Origin: Micromonospora cathayae
GTDB lineage: Bacteria > Actinomycetota > Actinomycetes > Mycobacteriales > Micromonosporaceae
DNA length: 64,000 nt
Direction: 5' to 3'
Assembly: GCF_028993575.1 (NCBI RefSeq)
Contig: NZ_CP118615.1
Span: 6,043,001-6,107,000, forward strand
Shown: one piece after another, positions 9,458 through 17,649 of the stretch
Numbering within the stretch: the first letter of the stretch is position 1
Layout: each line of letters starts with the position of its first letter
The notes under the pieces: generated by a model
What the model was told of the DNA's origin: nothing
The model's input: the letters and a program-made list of their open reading frames with translations, nothing else
Database searches by the model: none
Position numbers and translations under genes: made by a program

Positions 9458-9877
9458 ATGGTCCAGTCAGGACATCCGCTACTCGCGGCACCACCGCCGC
9501 CCGCCCTGGCCGGCGACGTCCCGCCGCCACCTCCCGGCGAGCTGGTCCCCCACGAGGGCTACATCGTCTTCAGCAGCCCCCTCCACCGCGCGGCCGTCGC
9601 CGACTACATCCGGGCCGTCCACCTGCCCGGATGGTCACGCATCGAGGTGCGCTGGCCGTTCAGCGTGCGGATCCACCGCCGCTGCGCCTGGTGCAAGGCC
9701 ACGTTCCCCTGCGCCGCTGTGCGATGGGCCCTCGACGTCGACTCGGAGGGGCCGGCGGCACCGGCAACCCCGGCCCCTCCGCACCAGCACCAGCCGCTGT
9801 GGGACGGCCCGACCCTGATCCACACCCAGGTCGTTACCCCCGCGCAGCAGGCCCGAGGGAACGGCGGCCGGCGATGA
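9458..9877 (+). CDS. Small Cys-containing protein of unknown function
   Basis: The 139-residue product has a proline-rich N-terminus, a central segment with a CAWCKATFPC cysteine pattern (a possible small metal site), and a proline/alanine-rich tail. I do not recognise the family. The ATG at 9458 is preceded by GGGGGC. It is the first gene of a transcript controlled by the palindromic site at 9364-9399, and its stop overlaps the next gene as ATGA, so the two are co-translated. Confidence 0.7.
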   Translation: MVQSGHPLLAAPPPPALAGDVPPPPPGELVPHEGYIVFSSPLHRAAVADYIRAVHLPGWSRIEVRWPFSVRIHRRCAWCKATFPCAAVRWALDVDSEGPAAPATPAPPHQHQPLWDGPTLIHTQVVTPAQQARGNGGRR

Positions 9878-10275
9878 GCAGCCTCCCCGGGCCGGTCCGG
9901 CCGCGCGCCGACATCATCACCACCCTGCCCGGCAGCGTGCTCTTCCGCGCCGCCGTCGACGTCTACCTGCGACACCAGCCCGGACCGATGGGCAGCTGCT
10001 CCTGCGGGCAGCTCGGCTGCCGGTCCCGCTACAACGCAACCCAGGTGATCGAGGCGGCCGGGGTCGAGCCGCTGTCGGTCACGGCCGCCGACGCCGCGCC
10101 GAGGCCGTGGCACGAGCGGCCAGTTCCGTCCGCCGCACCCGCGTGGGGGGCTGGGGCGGCGCAGTGTCCGGCATTCCCGACGGGCGTCGCGTCAGCGCCC
10201 GGCGCGGCCCGGCCGGCACTGGTCGGGGGGCAGGCGGGAGGTGAACGCCGCCCCCCGGCAGACGGACCGTGGTAA
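9874..10275 (+). CDS. Small protein of unknown function
   Basis: The 133-residue frame starts at the ATG overlapping the preceding stop (ATGA). The N-terminal half includes a CSCGQLGC cysteine cluster near residue 45. The C-terminal half is low-complexity Ala/Pro/Gly. No family is recognised. It belongs to the same rightward mini-operon as its neighbours. Confidence 0.65.
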   Translation: MSSLPGPVRPRADIITTLPGSVLFRAAVDVYLRHQPGPMGSCSCGQLGCRSRYNATQVIEAAGVEPLSVTAADAAPRPWHERPVPSAAPAWGAGAAQCPAFPTGVASAPGAARPALVGGQAGGERRPPADGPW

Positions 10276-10628
10276 GGCCGCCGATCCCACTGCGGTCCAG
10301 GATGACCACCACCAATGACCCGTACCTGCTGCGCCGCCTGCTGTGGTGCGGGCCCTGCGAGGTGCACTTCGTCTGCATCAACAAGGCCGAGTTCGACCCG
10401 CAGAAGCAGGCCCACGTCCCGAAGCGCCACTACAAGTGCCCCCTCGGCTGCCGCCGCGAACTCCTTTCCGCCGAGGCCATCGAGTCGCAGGCGTGGACCG
10501 AGGCCGAGCGACGCGCCACCATCAGCGACATACAGCCGCCCTGCCGCCAGTCGGTGCTGGAGATGCTGCTGGTCAAGGTCGTCATCGGCCGCACCTTCGC
10601 CGATGTCGAGTTCACCTGGCTCACATAG
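10269..10628 (+). CDS. Zinc-ribbon protein resembling the recombinase zinc beta-ribbon
   Basis: The frame opens with a GTG at 10269 overlapping the previous stop; an internal ATG at 10302 is an equally possible start. The protein (119 residues at most) has the order YLLRRLLWCGPC, then HYKCPLGC, then an acidic helix with AIESQAW. This matches the zinc beta-ribbon plus following helix of large serine recombinases (CGxC..YxC...C, then LExxVW). Here it stands alone without a catalytic or recombinase domain. It could be a DNA-binding adaptor or a relic. The assignment is by motif order only. Confidence 0.6.
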   Translation: MVRPPIPLRSRMTTTNDPYLLRRLLWCGPCEVHFVCINKAEFDPQKQAHVPKRHYKCPLGCRRELLSAEAIESQAWTEAERRATISDIQPPCRQSVLEMLLVKVVIGRTFADVEFTWLT

Positions 10629-10774
10629 ACCCCCGCCGGTCATCGCACCCGCGCAGCATCACGCGGTGGCCGGCGGGCCTCAACCCCGCGCGACGTCGTC
10701 CCCCCAGGCGGCGTCGCGCGGAGAGCGGACCCCGTTGCCGACTGTTGCGGGCGGCGACCGGATCCACTCACCCA

Positions 10775-10811
10775 GGGCGGGCGCGTCGGCCAGGCACCGA
10801 CGCGCCCGCCC
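10775..10811 (+). terminator. Hairpin terminator before endolysin
   Basis: A perfect 15-bp stem (10775-10789 with 10797-10811) with loop CCAGGCA lies between the small-gene cluster and the endolysin gene and is followed by a short T-rich stretch. It separates the two rightward transcripts, so the endolysin needs a promoter between about 10815 and 10890. The rest of the gap 10629-10902 shows no gene. Confidence 0.85.
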
Positions 10812-10902
10812 CATCTATTTCCGGCCCCTGACCGTCGTCCCGGCCGGCTACCGTATGGACCGTCCCCCGACAGCTCGATCACTGCTGCCGGGAGGACATT
10901 CA

Positions 10903-11751
10903 GTGGACATCATCAGCCGCGCCGAATGGGGCGCCCGCCCGCCGGAACACCGCGACACCGTGCCCTGGTCCAAGCGGACCGTCTTCATGGGCCACTACTC
11001 CGCCGCCAGCGCCACGCAGACGCCCCGCGAGATCCAGGACTACCACATGCGGGTCAAAGGCTGGAGCGACATCGGCTACAACTTCCTGATCAACTCGATC
11101 ACCGGCGACCTCTTCGAGGGCCGCGGCTGGACGACACTGGGCGCGCACTGCGCCGGCCACAACACCGAGGCCATCGGCGTCTGCGTCATCGGCACCGACA
11201 AGGCCGGCCGCCAGGACGTCTCCGACGCCGCCCGCCGCGCATTCAAGTGGCTCTACGAGGAGGCCAACGACCGCAAGGGCCGCAAGCTGACCCTGCTGGG
11301 CCACCGGGATCGTGGGGCCACGAAGTGCCCCGGAGACGAGATCTACACCTGGCTCAAGGCGGGCCTACCGATCGTCGGCGGGACGCCCACCCCGAAGCCA
11401 CCGGCCGCCGGCAAACCCGCCCCGGGAACCCCGATCGCCTTCCCCCTGCCGAGTGGCTGGTACTTCGGCCCGGCGTCCGGCCCGGACTACTCCGTCTCCG
11501 GTCGGCACGAGCGCTACTTCAAGGGTCGGACCGACCGGGCCTGGCTGCGCGAGTGGGCAACCCAGCTCAGCCGCCGGGGCTGGTCGGTCGGCAAGGGCCG
11601 CACCTGGCTCGACCAGCACGGCAACGACGGCGTCTACGGCCCCGAGTACCGCGCCCTGGCGATCGCGTTCCAGAAGGACCAGGACCTCCGGCAGGACGGC
11701 CTGATCGGCGTCAACACCTGGAACGCCGCGTTCCGCAACCCGGTGCGCTGA
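10903..11751 (+). CDS. Endolysin: N-acetylmuramoyl-L-alanine amidase with C-terminal wall-binding domain
   Basis: The 282-residue protein starts at the GTG at 10903, with GGAGG at 10891-10895. Residues about 1-150 form an amidase_2/PGRP domain. The zinc ligands are visible as H31 (GHYSAA), H134 (LLGHRD) and C142 (TKCPGD). A proline linker (about 155-180) leads to a C-terminal domain with the peptidoglycan-binding features DGVYGPEYRALAIAFQKDQ and DGLIGVNTWNAAF. It cleaves the amide bond between MurNAc and L-alanine at lysis. There is no signal peptide, so it should depend on the holin-like membrane proteins encoded just downstream. Confidence 0.93.
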   Translation: MDIISRAEWGARPPEHRDTVPWSKRTVFMGHYSAASATQTPREIQDYHMRVKGWSDIGYNFLINSITGDLFEGRGWTTLGAHCAGHNTEAIGVCVIGTDKAGRQDVSDAARRAFKWLYEEANDRKGRKLTLLGHRDRGATKCPGDEIYTWLKAGLPIVGGTPTPKPPAAGKPAPGTPIAFPLPSGWYFGPASGPDYSVSGRHERYFKGRTDRAWLREWATQLSRRGWSVGKGRTWLDQHGNDGVYGPEYRALAIAFQKDQDLRQDGLIGVNTWNAAFRNPVR

Positions 11752-11782
11752 GCACCAGCCAGTCCGATGAGGGGGCAGGTAG

Positions 11783-12112
11783 GTGTGGCTGGGCGTACAG
11801 ATCGTCCGGGCCGCCGGCGGCGACGTCTCCGGCCTCACCGTCGCGGTCGCGGCCCTGGCGGTCGTGGCGACGGTCGCCACCGCGCTGCTCGGATTCCGGG
11901 GCACCCTGCGCACCGTCGAGGTGCAGCGGGAAGCCGCCTACGGCAAGCGGGTCGACGAGCGGCTGGCCCGGCTGGAGGAGCGCAACCTGTTCCTGGAGTC
12001 GGAGCTGGCCCGCTACCGGGAGATGTACACCCAGCTGCGGCTGGACGTCATCGCCCACGGCCTCGACCCCGACGCGATGGGCGGGAGGGCGAGCTTTGAC
12101 GAGGCGCCGTGA
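11783..12112 (+). CDS. Lysis-cassette membrane protein with coiled coil (DUF2746/holin-like)
   Basis: The 109-residue product has one transmembrane segment (residues about 16-40, VSGLTVAVAALAVVATVATALLGF). A charged coiled-coil region follows (VDERLARLEERNLFLESELARYREMY). A GTG start at 11783 follows GGGGGCAGG. Similar one-span plus coiled-coil proteins occur in actinophage lysis cassettes and are called holin-like or DUF2746. It lies 31 bases after the endolysin. Whether it forms holes or links membrane and wall is unknown. Confidence 0.7.
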   Translation: MWLGVQIVRAAGGDVSGLTVAVAALAVVATVATALLGFRGTLRTVEVQREAAYGKRVDERLARLEERNLFLESELARYREMYTQLRLDVIAHGLDPDAMGGRASFDEAP

Positions 12113-12677
12113 GCCCCGGCCGTACGGGCTACTGACCGACCGGCCGGGGGTTGTCGTGCACAACCCCCGGCGGCAGCTCGCCAAACTCCTCACCCTCTAC
12201 GCCGCGCTGCCGCTGGTCTGCGCGGCGGCCGCGGCGTACATCGCCGTCACCCTCGCCAACGCCACGATGGACCGGCGGATCGACGCGCTGGAGCAGGACC
12301 AGGCCCAGCGACGCTCGGCGGCAGCGGCCGAGGCCCGTGCGAGGGACGCACGGCTGGGGCTGGAGCAGACCCGCCGGGACCTGTGCGTGGCCCTGGACCG
12401 GCTGGCACCCCGAGACAGGCCCGTGCAGGAACTGCGCTGGCGGTACCGCTGCACCGCCCCGGAACCGGCCCCGTCCCCGACCGCCACTCCCACGCCGGAC
12501 GCCGGACGCACGGCACCAGGGCGGCCGGGCGCATCCCGCCCGATGCCAGTCCCCGGCCCTACCCGACCGGCGGGCCCAACCGGGCCACCCGGCTCCCCTG
12601 GCTCCCCCGCTCCCACGCCGACACCCCGGCCCAGCCCGGTGCTGATCTGCGTGCCGCTGCTCGACCTGTGTGTATAA
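12096..12677 (+). CDS. Lysis-cassette membrane protein with proline-rich tail
   Basis: The frame overlaps the previous gene by 17 bases. I chose TTG at 12096 because GGGAGG lies seven bases before it. The 193-residue protein has a transmembrane helix (about residues 28-50), a coiled coil rich in Arg/Ala/Gln, a region with two cysteines, and an extracytoplasmic Pro/Thr/Ser-rich tail ending PVLICVPLLDLCV. The topology is spanin-like (anchor plus long periplasmic-side extension). Spanin function in a Gram-positive-type envelope is doubtful, so I call it a lysis accessory protein. Confidence 0.65.
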   Translation: MTRRREPRPYGLLTDRPGVVVHNPRRQLAKLLTLYAALPLVCAAAAAYIAVTLANATMDRRIDALEQDQAQRRSAAAAEARARDARLGLEQTRRDLCVALDRLAPRDRPVQELRWRYRCTAPEPAPSPTATPTPDAGRTAPGRPGASRPMPVPGPTRPAGPTGPPGSPGSPAPTPTPRPSPVLICVPLLDLCV

Positions 12678-12699
12678 CCCACCGAGGAGGGACACACCC

Positions 12700-13023
12700 A
12701 TGACCGACCCGAGGCAGACCCCCGCCCCCAGCACCCAGAACCGCTACCCGTGGCGGGCTGTCGCTCGCACCGTCTTCGCCGCCGTCGTCGCGCTGCTGTC
12801 GCTCTTGCCGACCATCGCCGCCGTCGCCGGCGTTGACGCCGTGCCGCTCGTCGCCCAGGCCATCGCCGTGGCGGCCGCGGTGACCCGCGTTCTCGCCATC
12901 CCCGGCGTCGACGCCTTCCTCCGCCAGTACCTGCCGTTCCTGGCGTCCGCTCCCGCCGACGAGCTTCCACCGGCACCGCAGCTCTCCCCTACCGGCGCCC
13001 GCAGTGCCAAGCGGCACCCATAA
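12700..13023 (+). CDS. Putative holin
   Basis: The 107-residue protein has two hydrophobic segments (WRAVARTVFAAVVALLSLLP and then an Ala/Val-rich span to PGVDAFLRQ) between charged ends. This is the two-helix layout of many actinophage holins. The ATG at 12700 has GGAGGG in front; an upstream in-frame ATG at 12670 lacks one. It closes the lysis cassette endolysin, membrane protein, membrane protein, holin. Confidence 0.75.
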   Translation: MTDPRQTPAPSTQNRYPWRAVARTVFAAVVALLSLLPTIAAVAGVDAVPLVAQAIAVAAAVTRVLAIPGVDAFLRQYLPFLASAPADELPPAPQLSPTGARSAKRHP

Positions 13024-13252
13024 AACGTGCCCACAGCGCCGCAGACGGTCGTACAGCACAGCCCGAGGGCAGTCTGGACGAGTGGCTATCGGCGGTTCTG
13101 ACGGCCGTTTGGCGGCTCCGTCTCGTGTACTCCACCCCACTCATGAAGAAAATCTTGAGTAGCAGCATGGAGACGATCTTGACTGCTATTTAAGCTAACG
13201 GCAGGCAAGGCAGCTAGCTGCCGCAAATTTGTCCACCTGAGAAGGAGAGCCT

Positions 13253-13726
13253 ATGAAACGCACCCTGATCGCGTTGATCGCAACCTCAGGACTGATTCTT
13301 GGCCTACCCGCCAGCGCGAGCGCGCACGACACCAATGACTGGGCCCACATCTCCTCTATACCGTCGGGGTACGGCTACGTCGGGTACGCCGAAAGCCAGG
13401 TTGGCGGCGTGTACCAGCGGGTCACTATGTGGCGCGACAATTACAATGTACTCGTGCTGCAGGCGTACGCGTCCGACACCGAGGAGGACGGATACTGCGG
13501 ATCCGTTCAGATCACCTACGAAACGCCTACCTCGGGCGGAGGATGGTCAGGACACTATCACACTCGCGGCTTCGGCATTACCGACTGCACGACCAATGGC
13601 GCCGGGGTCTACTACCGGTATGCGTTAAGCACAACCCGGTTCCGTAACGTGTATGCGCGTGCGTGCCACTCTGATCCCGCCGCCAATATCATCCACTGCG
13701 AATCGAACTGGCACGGACCTATCTGA
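13253..13726 (+). CDS. Secreted four-cysteine protein, likely lysogenic-conversion moron
   Basis: The 157-residue precursor has a clear signal peptide (KR, a hydrophobic core ALIATSGLILGLP, and an ASA-H cleavage site near residue 24). The mature part has four cysteines at 82, 112, 138 and 149 and many aromatic residues, suggesting a small disulfide-bonded beta fold. It starts at ATG 13253 behind GAGAAGGAG. The gene and its AT-richer upstream region (13130-13250) differ in base use from the lysis genes before it. It is not needed for virion or lysis. A role exported from the lysogen is inferred. The family is not recognised. Confidence 0.8.
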   Translation: MKRTLIALIATSGLILGLPASASAHDTNDWAHISSIPSGYGYVGYAESQVGGVYQRVTMWRDNYNVLVLQAYASDTEEDGYCGSVQITYETPTSGGGWSGHYHTRGFGITDCTTNGAGVYYRYALSTTRFRNVYARACHSDPAANIIHCESNWHGPI

Positions 13727-13940
13727 GCATGGATTTGCTCGTGCCTGTCGTCAAGAGAGCACAGCCGGTTGCTCCGCTCGTGCTCCACACCAGCCGCGGC
13801 TATGCCCCACAACAGGCGCAGATCAATTGCCCGAACGATCTTGCGAGCTACCGTGGCGGCCGTGCGAACTGGGATGAAGTACTGCCGGAACCCGAGCACC
13901 ACGTTCCGGGGCGACAGCTTCCGTAGCTGACCCGCGCACG

Positions 13941-13975
13941 GAGGAGGGCGGCCCCCGCACCGGGCCGCCCTCCTC
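13941..13975. terminator. Bidirectional terminator between convergent transcripts
   Basis: A perfect 14-bp stem (13941-13954 with 13962-13975) around loop CCGCACC abuts the TAG of the leftward tail chaperone frame. It can stop both the rightward lysis/moron transcript and the leftward head-tail transcript. The stretch 13727-13940 contains only short frames without ribosome binding sites, and I see no gene there. Confidence 0.85.
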
Positions 13976-14600
13976 TATCTCGACGCCGCGCGCTGCATCC
14001 CGCCCAGCGCGCGGGCGAACGACTCGTCCGTCTCCTCGTCGGACCACTCCTCGCGGCCCTCCAGGTCAGCCGAGGCCGGCGGCGTCTCCAACGCCTGCCG
14101 GAACTTCGCCACGTCCTTCTCCGTGCCGCTCTCCACCCACCAGGCGTAGATCACGTCCAGCAGCGACGGCAGTGGCAGGTCCAGCGGCTCCCGGCCGGTC
14201 CGCATCAGCAGCGTCCCGTGGAACTCGGGCCAGCGTTTGACCGCCAGGGTCAGGAGGCGCTGCCCGACCCAATAGGGCGGCCGGACCACTCCTCGCACAC
14301 GTGGGTGAAGATCCCCATCGCGTCGGTGAAGTCGAACTCGTCCTCCGTGTTCAGCAGCCGCCGCCGGAACACCGCCAGGCTCGCCGGGTCCAGCGTCTGC
14401 TCGAAGAAATCGAGCACCGCCGCCACCTGGTCGGCCTCCGTGCGGCTCGACGAGGCCGCCGCCATTAGGTACGCCAGCTGCGCATCCTTCGGCGCCCGGC
14501 ACACCATCTCCACACCGTCCAGCTTGAAGGGCACGTCGGGCAGCTTCTTGCCGTCGCCCTGCTTCGCCACCTTCGCGCTGGTCGTGAACTCGCGCATCAT
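13975..14600 (-). CDS. Tail assembly chaperone, long form made by -1 frameshift
   Basis: The downstream frame encodes VVRPPYWVGQRLLTLAVKRW through to GGMQRAASR and has no start codon or ribosome site of its own at the junction. It continues the short chaperone in the -1 frame, the conserved G/GT arrangement of lambda-like and actinophage tail operons. Candidate slip points on the minus strand are the CCCT within 14274-14279 and the G-run at 14312-14317. No perfect X_XXY_YYZ heptamer is seen, so the site is uncertain. The long form would bridge tail tube and tape measure during assembly. Confidence 0.75.
14250..14600 (-). CDS. Tail assembly chaperone, short form
   Basis: The 116-residue protein begins at tandem ATGs (14600 and 14597) behind GGGAGG; the second has the better spacing. 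It is an acidic helical protein (for example LDFFEQTLDPASLAVFRRRL), as expected of the G-type chaperone encoded just before the tape measure. Its end overlaps a -1 frame that lacks a start of its own, giving the usual frameshift pair. It follows the HK97-gp10-like gene by nine bases. Confidence 0.85.
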   Translation of the reverse strand: MMREFTTSAKVAKQGDGKKLPDVPFKLDGVEMVCRAPKDAQLAYLMAAASSSRTEADQVAAVLDFFEQTLDPASLAVFRRRLLNTEDEFDFTDAMGIFTHVCEEWSGRPIGSGSAS

Positions 14601-14609
14601 GCTTCCTCC

Positions 14610-15041
14610 CTATGAGCGGACGAGCCGGAACCCCGCCGGCACCGCCACCTCTTCCATCGCCTCGCGCAGCCACGGCTGCGCCCGCGTCCCCGGGTGATGC
14701 ACCACCGTCGTGAACACCACCTGGCCGCCCGTCTCGAACCGCAGCACGCCGCCTGGCCGCCGGGGCCGGATCACGTGCGCCGCGGTGCCGTCATGGACGG
14801 CCGCCGCGTACTCGACGTTGTTCTCGACGAACCCGTACACCTGGCCCGACCGCACGCCGACCTCCTCGCGGTGCGCCGCCCGCAGTCGGCCCGTGTCCAC
14901 CGGGCACTTGAGCACCGCCCGGGTCCGCACCTTCCGGGCCACGCTGCGGACGAACCGCAGCACCGGCCCGGTCGGGCCGGTCAGCAGCTGGCGCACCTCG
15001 CCGGCGAACAGGTCGACGCGCGGCTTGACCACGAGCGCCAT
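14610..15041 (-). CDS. HK97 gp10-like head-tail/tail completion protein
   Basis: The 143-residue protein carries the family signature CPVDTGRLRAAH (residues about 47-58), followed by VYGFVENNVEYAAAVHDG, typical of HK97 gp10-type tail-terminator or completion proteins. The ATG at 15041 overlaps the preceding stop as ATGA, so I prefer it to upstream in-frame codons. It lies directly before the tail chaperones, as in most siphoviruses. Confidence 0.85.
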   Translation of the reverse strand: MALVVKPRVDLFAGEVRQLLTGPTGPVLRFVRSVARKVRTRAVLKCPVDTGRLRAAHREEVGVRSGQVYGFVENNVEYAAAVHDGTAAHVIRPRRPGGVLRFETGGQVVFTTVVHHPGTRAQPWLREAMEEVAVPAGFRLVRS

Positions 15042-15301
15042 CAGCGGCGCGCCCGCCGGGGCTTGCCGTCGCCCTCGGCTTCGGCCGGCGGCGGGGGCGT
15101 CGGCGTGGGCTGTGTCGTGTCCGGCGGCTCCAGGTCCACGGTGGCCGCCTGCTCGGCCTCTTCGCCCTCCAGCACCTGGTAGCGGCCAGCCTCGACGAGC
15201 TTCGCCAGCCGCGGCCCCCACTCCACGTGCAGCACCGCGCCGTCCGCGACGCCCGGCATCGCCGTCAGCGCCTTCACCGTCACCTTCTGGCCCTTGCGCA
15301 T
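15041..15301 (-). CDS. Small head-tail module protein
   Basis: The 86-residue frame starts MRKGQKVTVKALTAMPGVAD at ATG 15301 and ends in a Pro/Thr-rich, basic tail (PRRARR). The N-terminal half looks like a small beta barrel. Its place between two head-tail completion genes, coupled to both, suggests a structural or assembly role. No family is recognised. Confidence 0.75.
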   Translation of the reverse strand: MRKGQKVTVKALTAMPGVADGAVLHVEWGPRLAKLVEAGRYQVLEGEEAEQAATVDLEPPDTTQPTPTPPPPAEAEGDGKPRRARR

Positions 15302-15306
15302 CGGCC

Positions 15307-15849
15307 TCACTCCTCGCACACGCAGATGTTCGTCATCACCGCGACCAGGACCTCCTGGCCGACGCAGCCGCCGGACGGGCCGACGCTCGACTGCTCCCCG
15401 ATCCACAACGCCTCGACCTGCTGGAGCTTCTGCAGCTCGCACAGCACCGTCCGCCGGATCCGGCCGGCGTCGTCGGCCAGCTCGGCGGCGCTGCACTCAA
15501 GCTGCGCCGCCGTCGGCGGGTTGCCGGCGTCGTCGGGGCTCGGCGCGCACCGGGCGGTGCCTGCGCCCAGCTCCACCGCCCAGAACGCGCCCGGGTCGGC
15601 ACCCTCATCGAGCGGGGTGCCCCGCCCGCCGGGGAACTCCTCCGGCAGCACCGGGTACGTCCGCACGATCCGCACCCACGCCTGCCCGTCGCAGCACGAG
15701 TCGATCGCCACGTCCCGGCCGGGCACCACCGCCACCACGGCCGGGGTGCCTCCGAGCGCCCCGGTCAGCGCGACGCCGATCAGCTCCCGCAGCCGCACCG
15801 CCACCGGCCACGCCACATCGTCCTGCGGCTCGGCCACCGGCTCCGTCAC
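15307..15849 (-). CDS. Head-tail connector/completion protein
   Basis: The 180-residue protein starts at GTG 15849, overlapping the upstream stop as GTGA and preceded by AAGGAGG. It has several cysteines, including CDGQAWVRIVRTYP in the middle and NICVCEE at the end. Genes at this position encode proteins joining head and tail. The family cannot be named from sequence alone. Confidence 0.7.
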   Translation of the reverse strand: MTEPVAEPQDDVAWPVAVRLRELIGVALTGALGGTPAVVAVVPGRDVAIDSCCDGQAWVRIVRTYPVLPEEFPGGRGTPLDEGADPGAFWAVELGAGTARCAPSPDDAGNPPTAAQLECSAAELADDAGRIRRTVLCELQKLQQVEALWIGEQSSVGPSGGCVGQEVLVAVMTNICVCEE

Positions 15850-16628
15850 GACGTCCTCCTTCGTCCACGATCGAGGTCCGGCGACCACACCACTGAGTCG
15901 CGGGGCAGCCGGTACGGGTTCACCACCCGCAGCCACTGGTCGACCTCCGGCAACCCGGTCATCCCGTCACGGGCAAGCTGTGCCGGGTCGACGAACGTCT
16001 GCTGCACGCCCTGGCGCACCACCGACTGCACCCGCCTCGGCAGCCGGCACGTCGTGTCCGCGACCATCGCCTTGGCCATCTCGCAGGCGAGCGCGCCGGC
16101 CGCGACCTTCCCGCCCTCCGGCACCGGCACCCCGCGCTGGTAGGTGACCGCCCACGCGCCCGGCTGGTCGTCTGCCACCGTCAGGTCCTGCCGCGTCGGC
16201 CAGCTGCCCCCGTCGATCCGGACCAGCCACCGCCGGTCGTACACCGCGTACGACCCGGCCGGCAGCTCCTCGCCGTCGACGAGCACCCGGCTGACGGCGT
16301 GGATCGGACCGGGCAGGCTCAGCTCCCGCCCGGCCGGCCCGCACGCGCACGCTCCCACCGGGCAGCCGCAGAACGTCACCGCAAAGCTTCCCCCGTACGG
16401 CAGGTCCAGCCACGACTCCCAACGCCGCCACGCCTCGCCGTCGCCGCGCCGCACCGGCCGCACCGTCGAAGGGCACACGCCGAACCGGCGGCCGGACAGC
16501 GCCCACAGGACTTCCGTCGCCAGGTCCGTGGCCGCCGTCCGGATCGCCTCGTCGTGCTGGTCCCAGCCCTTGCAGTACGCCGCGTTCAACGGCCAGTCGC
16601 ACGGGCCGGTCCGCACCGGCTGCGTCAC
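15846..16628 (-). CDS. Head-to-tail adaptor-like protein
   Basis: The 260-residue protein starts at GTG 16628. The segment AATDLATEVLWALSGRRFGVCP near residue 32 resembles the helical start of gp6/gp15-type head-tail adaptors in actinophages. A cysteine cluster (FCGCPVGACACGP) follows. It is the first of four tightly coupled head-tail genes. The high cysteine content may reflect metal or disulfide stabilisation. Confidence 0.75.
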   Translation of the reverse strand: MTQPVRTGPCDWPLNAAYCKGWDQHDEAIRTAATDLATEVLWALSGRRFGVCPSTVRPVRRGDGEAWRRWESWLDLPYGGSFAVTFCGCPVGACACGPAGRELSLPGPIHAVSRVLVDGEELPAGSYAVYDRRWLVRIDGGSWPTRQDLTVADDQPGAWAVTYQRGVPVPEGGKVAAGALACEMAKAMVADTTCRLPRRVQSVVRQGVQQTFVDPAQLARDGMTGLPEVDQWLRVVNPYRLPRDSVVWSPDLDRGRRRTS

Positions 16629-16635
16629 CGCCGCC

Positions 16636-17577
16636 TCAGACTGCCGGCGCGACGAACGACTTGAACCGCTGCGCCCCGCTCGCCGTGTGCGTGACCGTGA
16701 TGAGATACGTTCCGGCGGTCGCGTACTGGTGGCTGACTGTGGCGTCCTCGGCGGGCCCCGCCGACGACGCCCCGTCGCCCCAATCCACCGTGTACGTGTT
16801 GTCCGGCGCGGCCGGCACGAACGTCGCCGTGAACAGCGCCGTCATGTCCGTCGCGTCCGACGGGTCCGCGGTCAGGGTGCCGTCCGGCGGCCGCGCGGTC
16901 AGCCCGCACGTAGGCGCGGGCGGCGGCAGCAGGGTCCAGTCGAGGTGGAGCAGGTCCTGGTCGCCCATCGGGTCCAGCAGCGGCCCGACGCCCGTCGACC
17001 GCAGGTAGACGTCGTACGGCCCGACGTCCCAGCCCGGGTTCTCGATCGCCTTGCCGGTCAAGGTGAACGAGGCCGCCCCGTTCTCGATCGTGAAGTCCCC
17101 GATTTGTCCGTCGATGATCTGCGGGAGCAGGAAGTAGCCGAACCTCGGCCGCTGCACCGCCCCGGACAGGCACTTCTTGAGCTGCGTGCCCGACCACACC
17201 TCCAGCGCCACCGCGCTGTTGAGGTTCACCGCCGACGTGACCCGCATGCCGGTCGCGTTGCCGTCCTCGTCGAGCACCACCGGCATCCCGGTGAACAGCG
17301 TGTACAGCTCCGGGTCGACCCGCCCGCAGGTCACCGTCACGTTGTACAGCTTGATCCGCCGCCGGGCCGGCTCGTACACCAGCGGGTCGCCGTTGGCGTC
17401 CTTCTGGTCGATCTCCTCGCCGTCGTCGACCTCGGCCGCGTACTCGACCGAGACGAAGCCCTTCGACGTGACGTGGACCGGCCATCCTCCGGCGCCCAGG
17501 ACCGGGTCGCCGCACACCCCGAGCTTCGTGGCCCGGAGCATCTTCCCCTTCACCGGGGTATCGCACACTGCTGGCAT
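16636..17577 (-). CDS. Major tail (tube) protein with C-terminal PKD/Ig-like domain
   Basis: The 313-residue protein starts at ATG 17577 with GAGGG seven bases before. Residues about 1-205 are beta-rich and of tail-tube type. The last about 85 residues form a PKD-type domain with the motif YTVDWGDGASS and ending HQYATAGTYLITVTHTASG. Decorating Ig/PKD domains on tail tube subunits are known and are thought to bind carbohydrate or the cell surface. Here the gene precedes the head-tail connector genes instead of following them, a less common order. Confidence 0.8.
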   Translation of the reverse strand: MPAVCDTPVKGKMLRATKLGVCGDPVLGAGGWPVHVTSKGFVSVEYAAEVDDGEEIDQKDANGDPLVYEPARRRIKLYNVTVTCGRVDPELYTLFTGMPVVLDEDGNATGMRVTSAVNLNSAVALEVWSGTQLKKCLSGAVQRPRFGYFLLPQIIDGQIGDFTIENGAASFTLTGKAIENPGWDVGPYDVYLRSTGVGPLLDPMGDQDLLHLDWTLLPPPAPTCGLTARPPDGTLTADPSDATDMTALFTATFVPAAPDNTYTVDWGDGASSAGPAEDATVSHQYATAGTYLITVTHTASGAQRFKSFVAPAV

Positions 17578-17649
17578 CAGGCATCCCTCAATAACGAGAG
17601 TCCATGCCCGGCCCGCAGCCAGCGGCGAATACCCCGTCAGCGTAGCCGA

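Noticed and set aside
13729..13926. 65-codon plus frame after the secreted protein
   Set aside because: It has no ribosome binding site, no recognised motif, and ends near the terminator hairpin.
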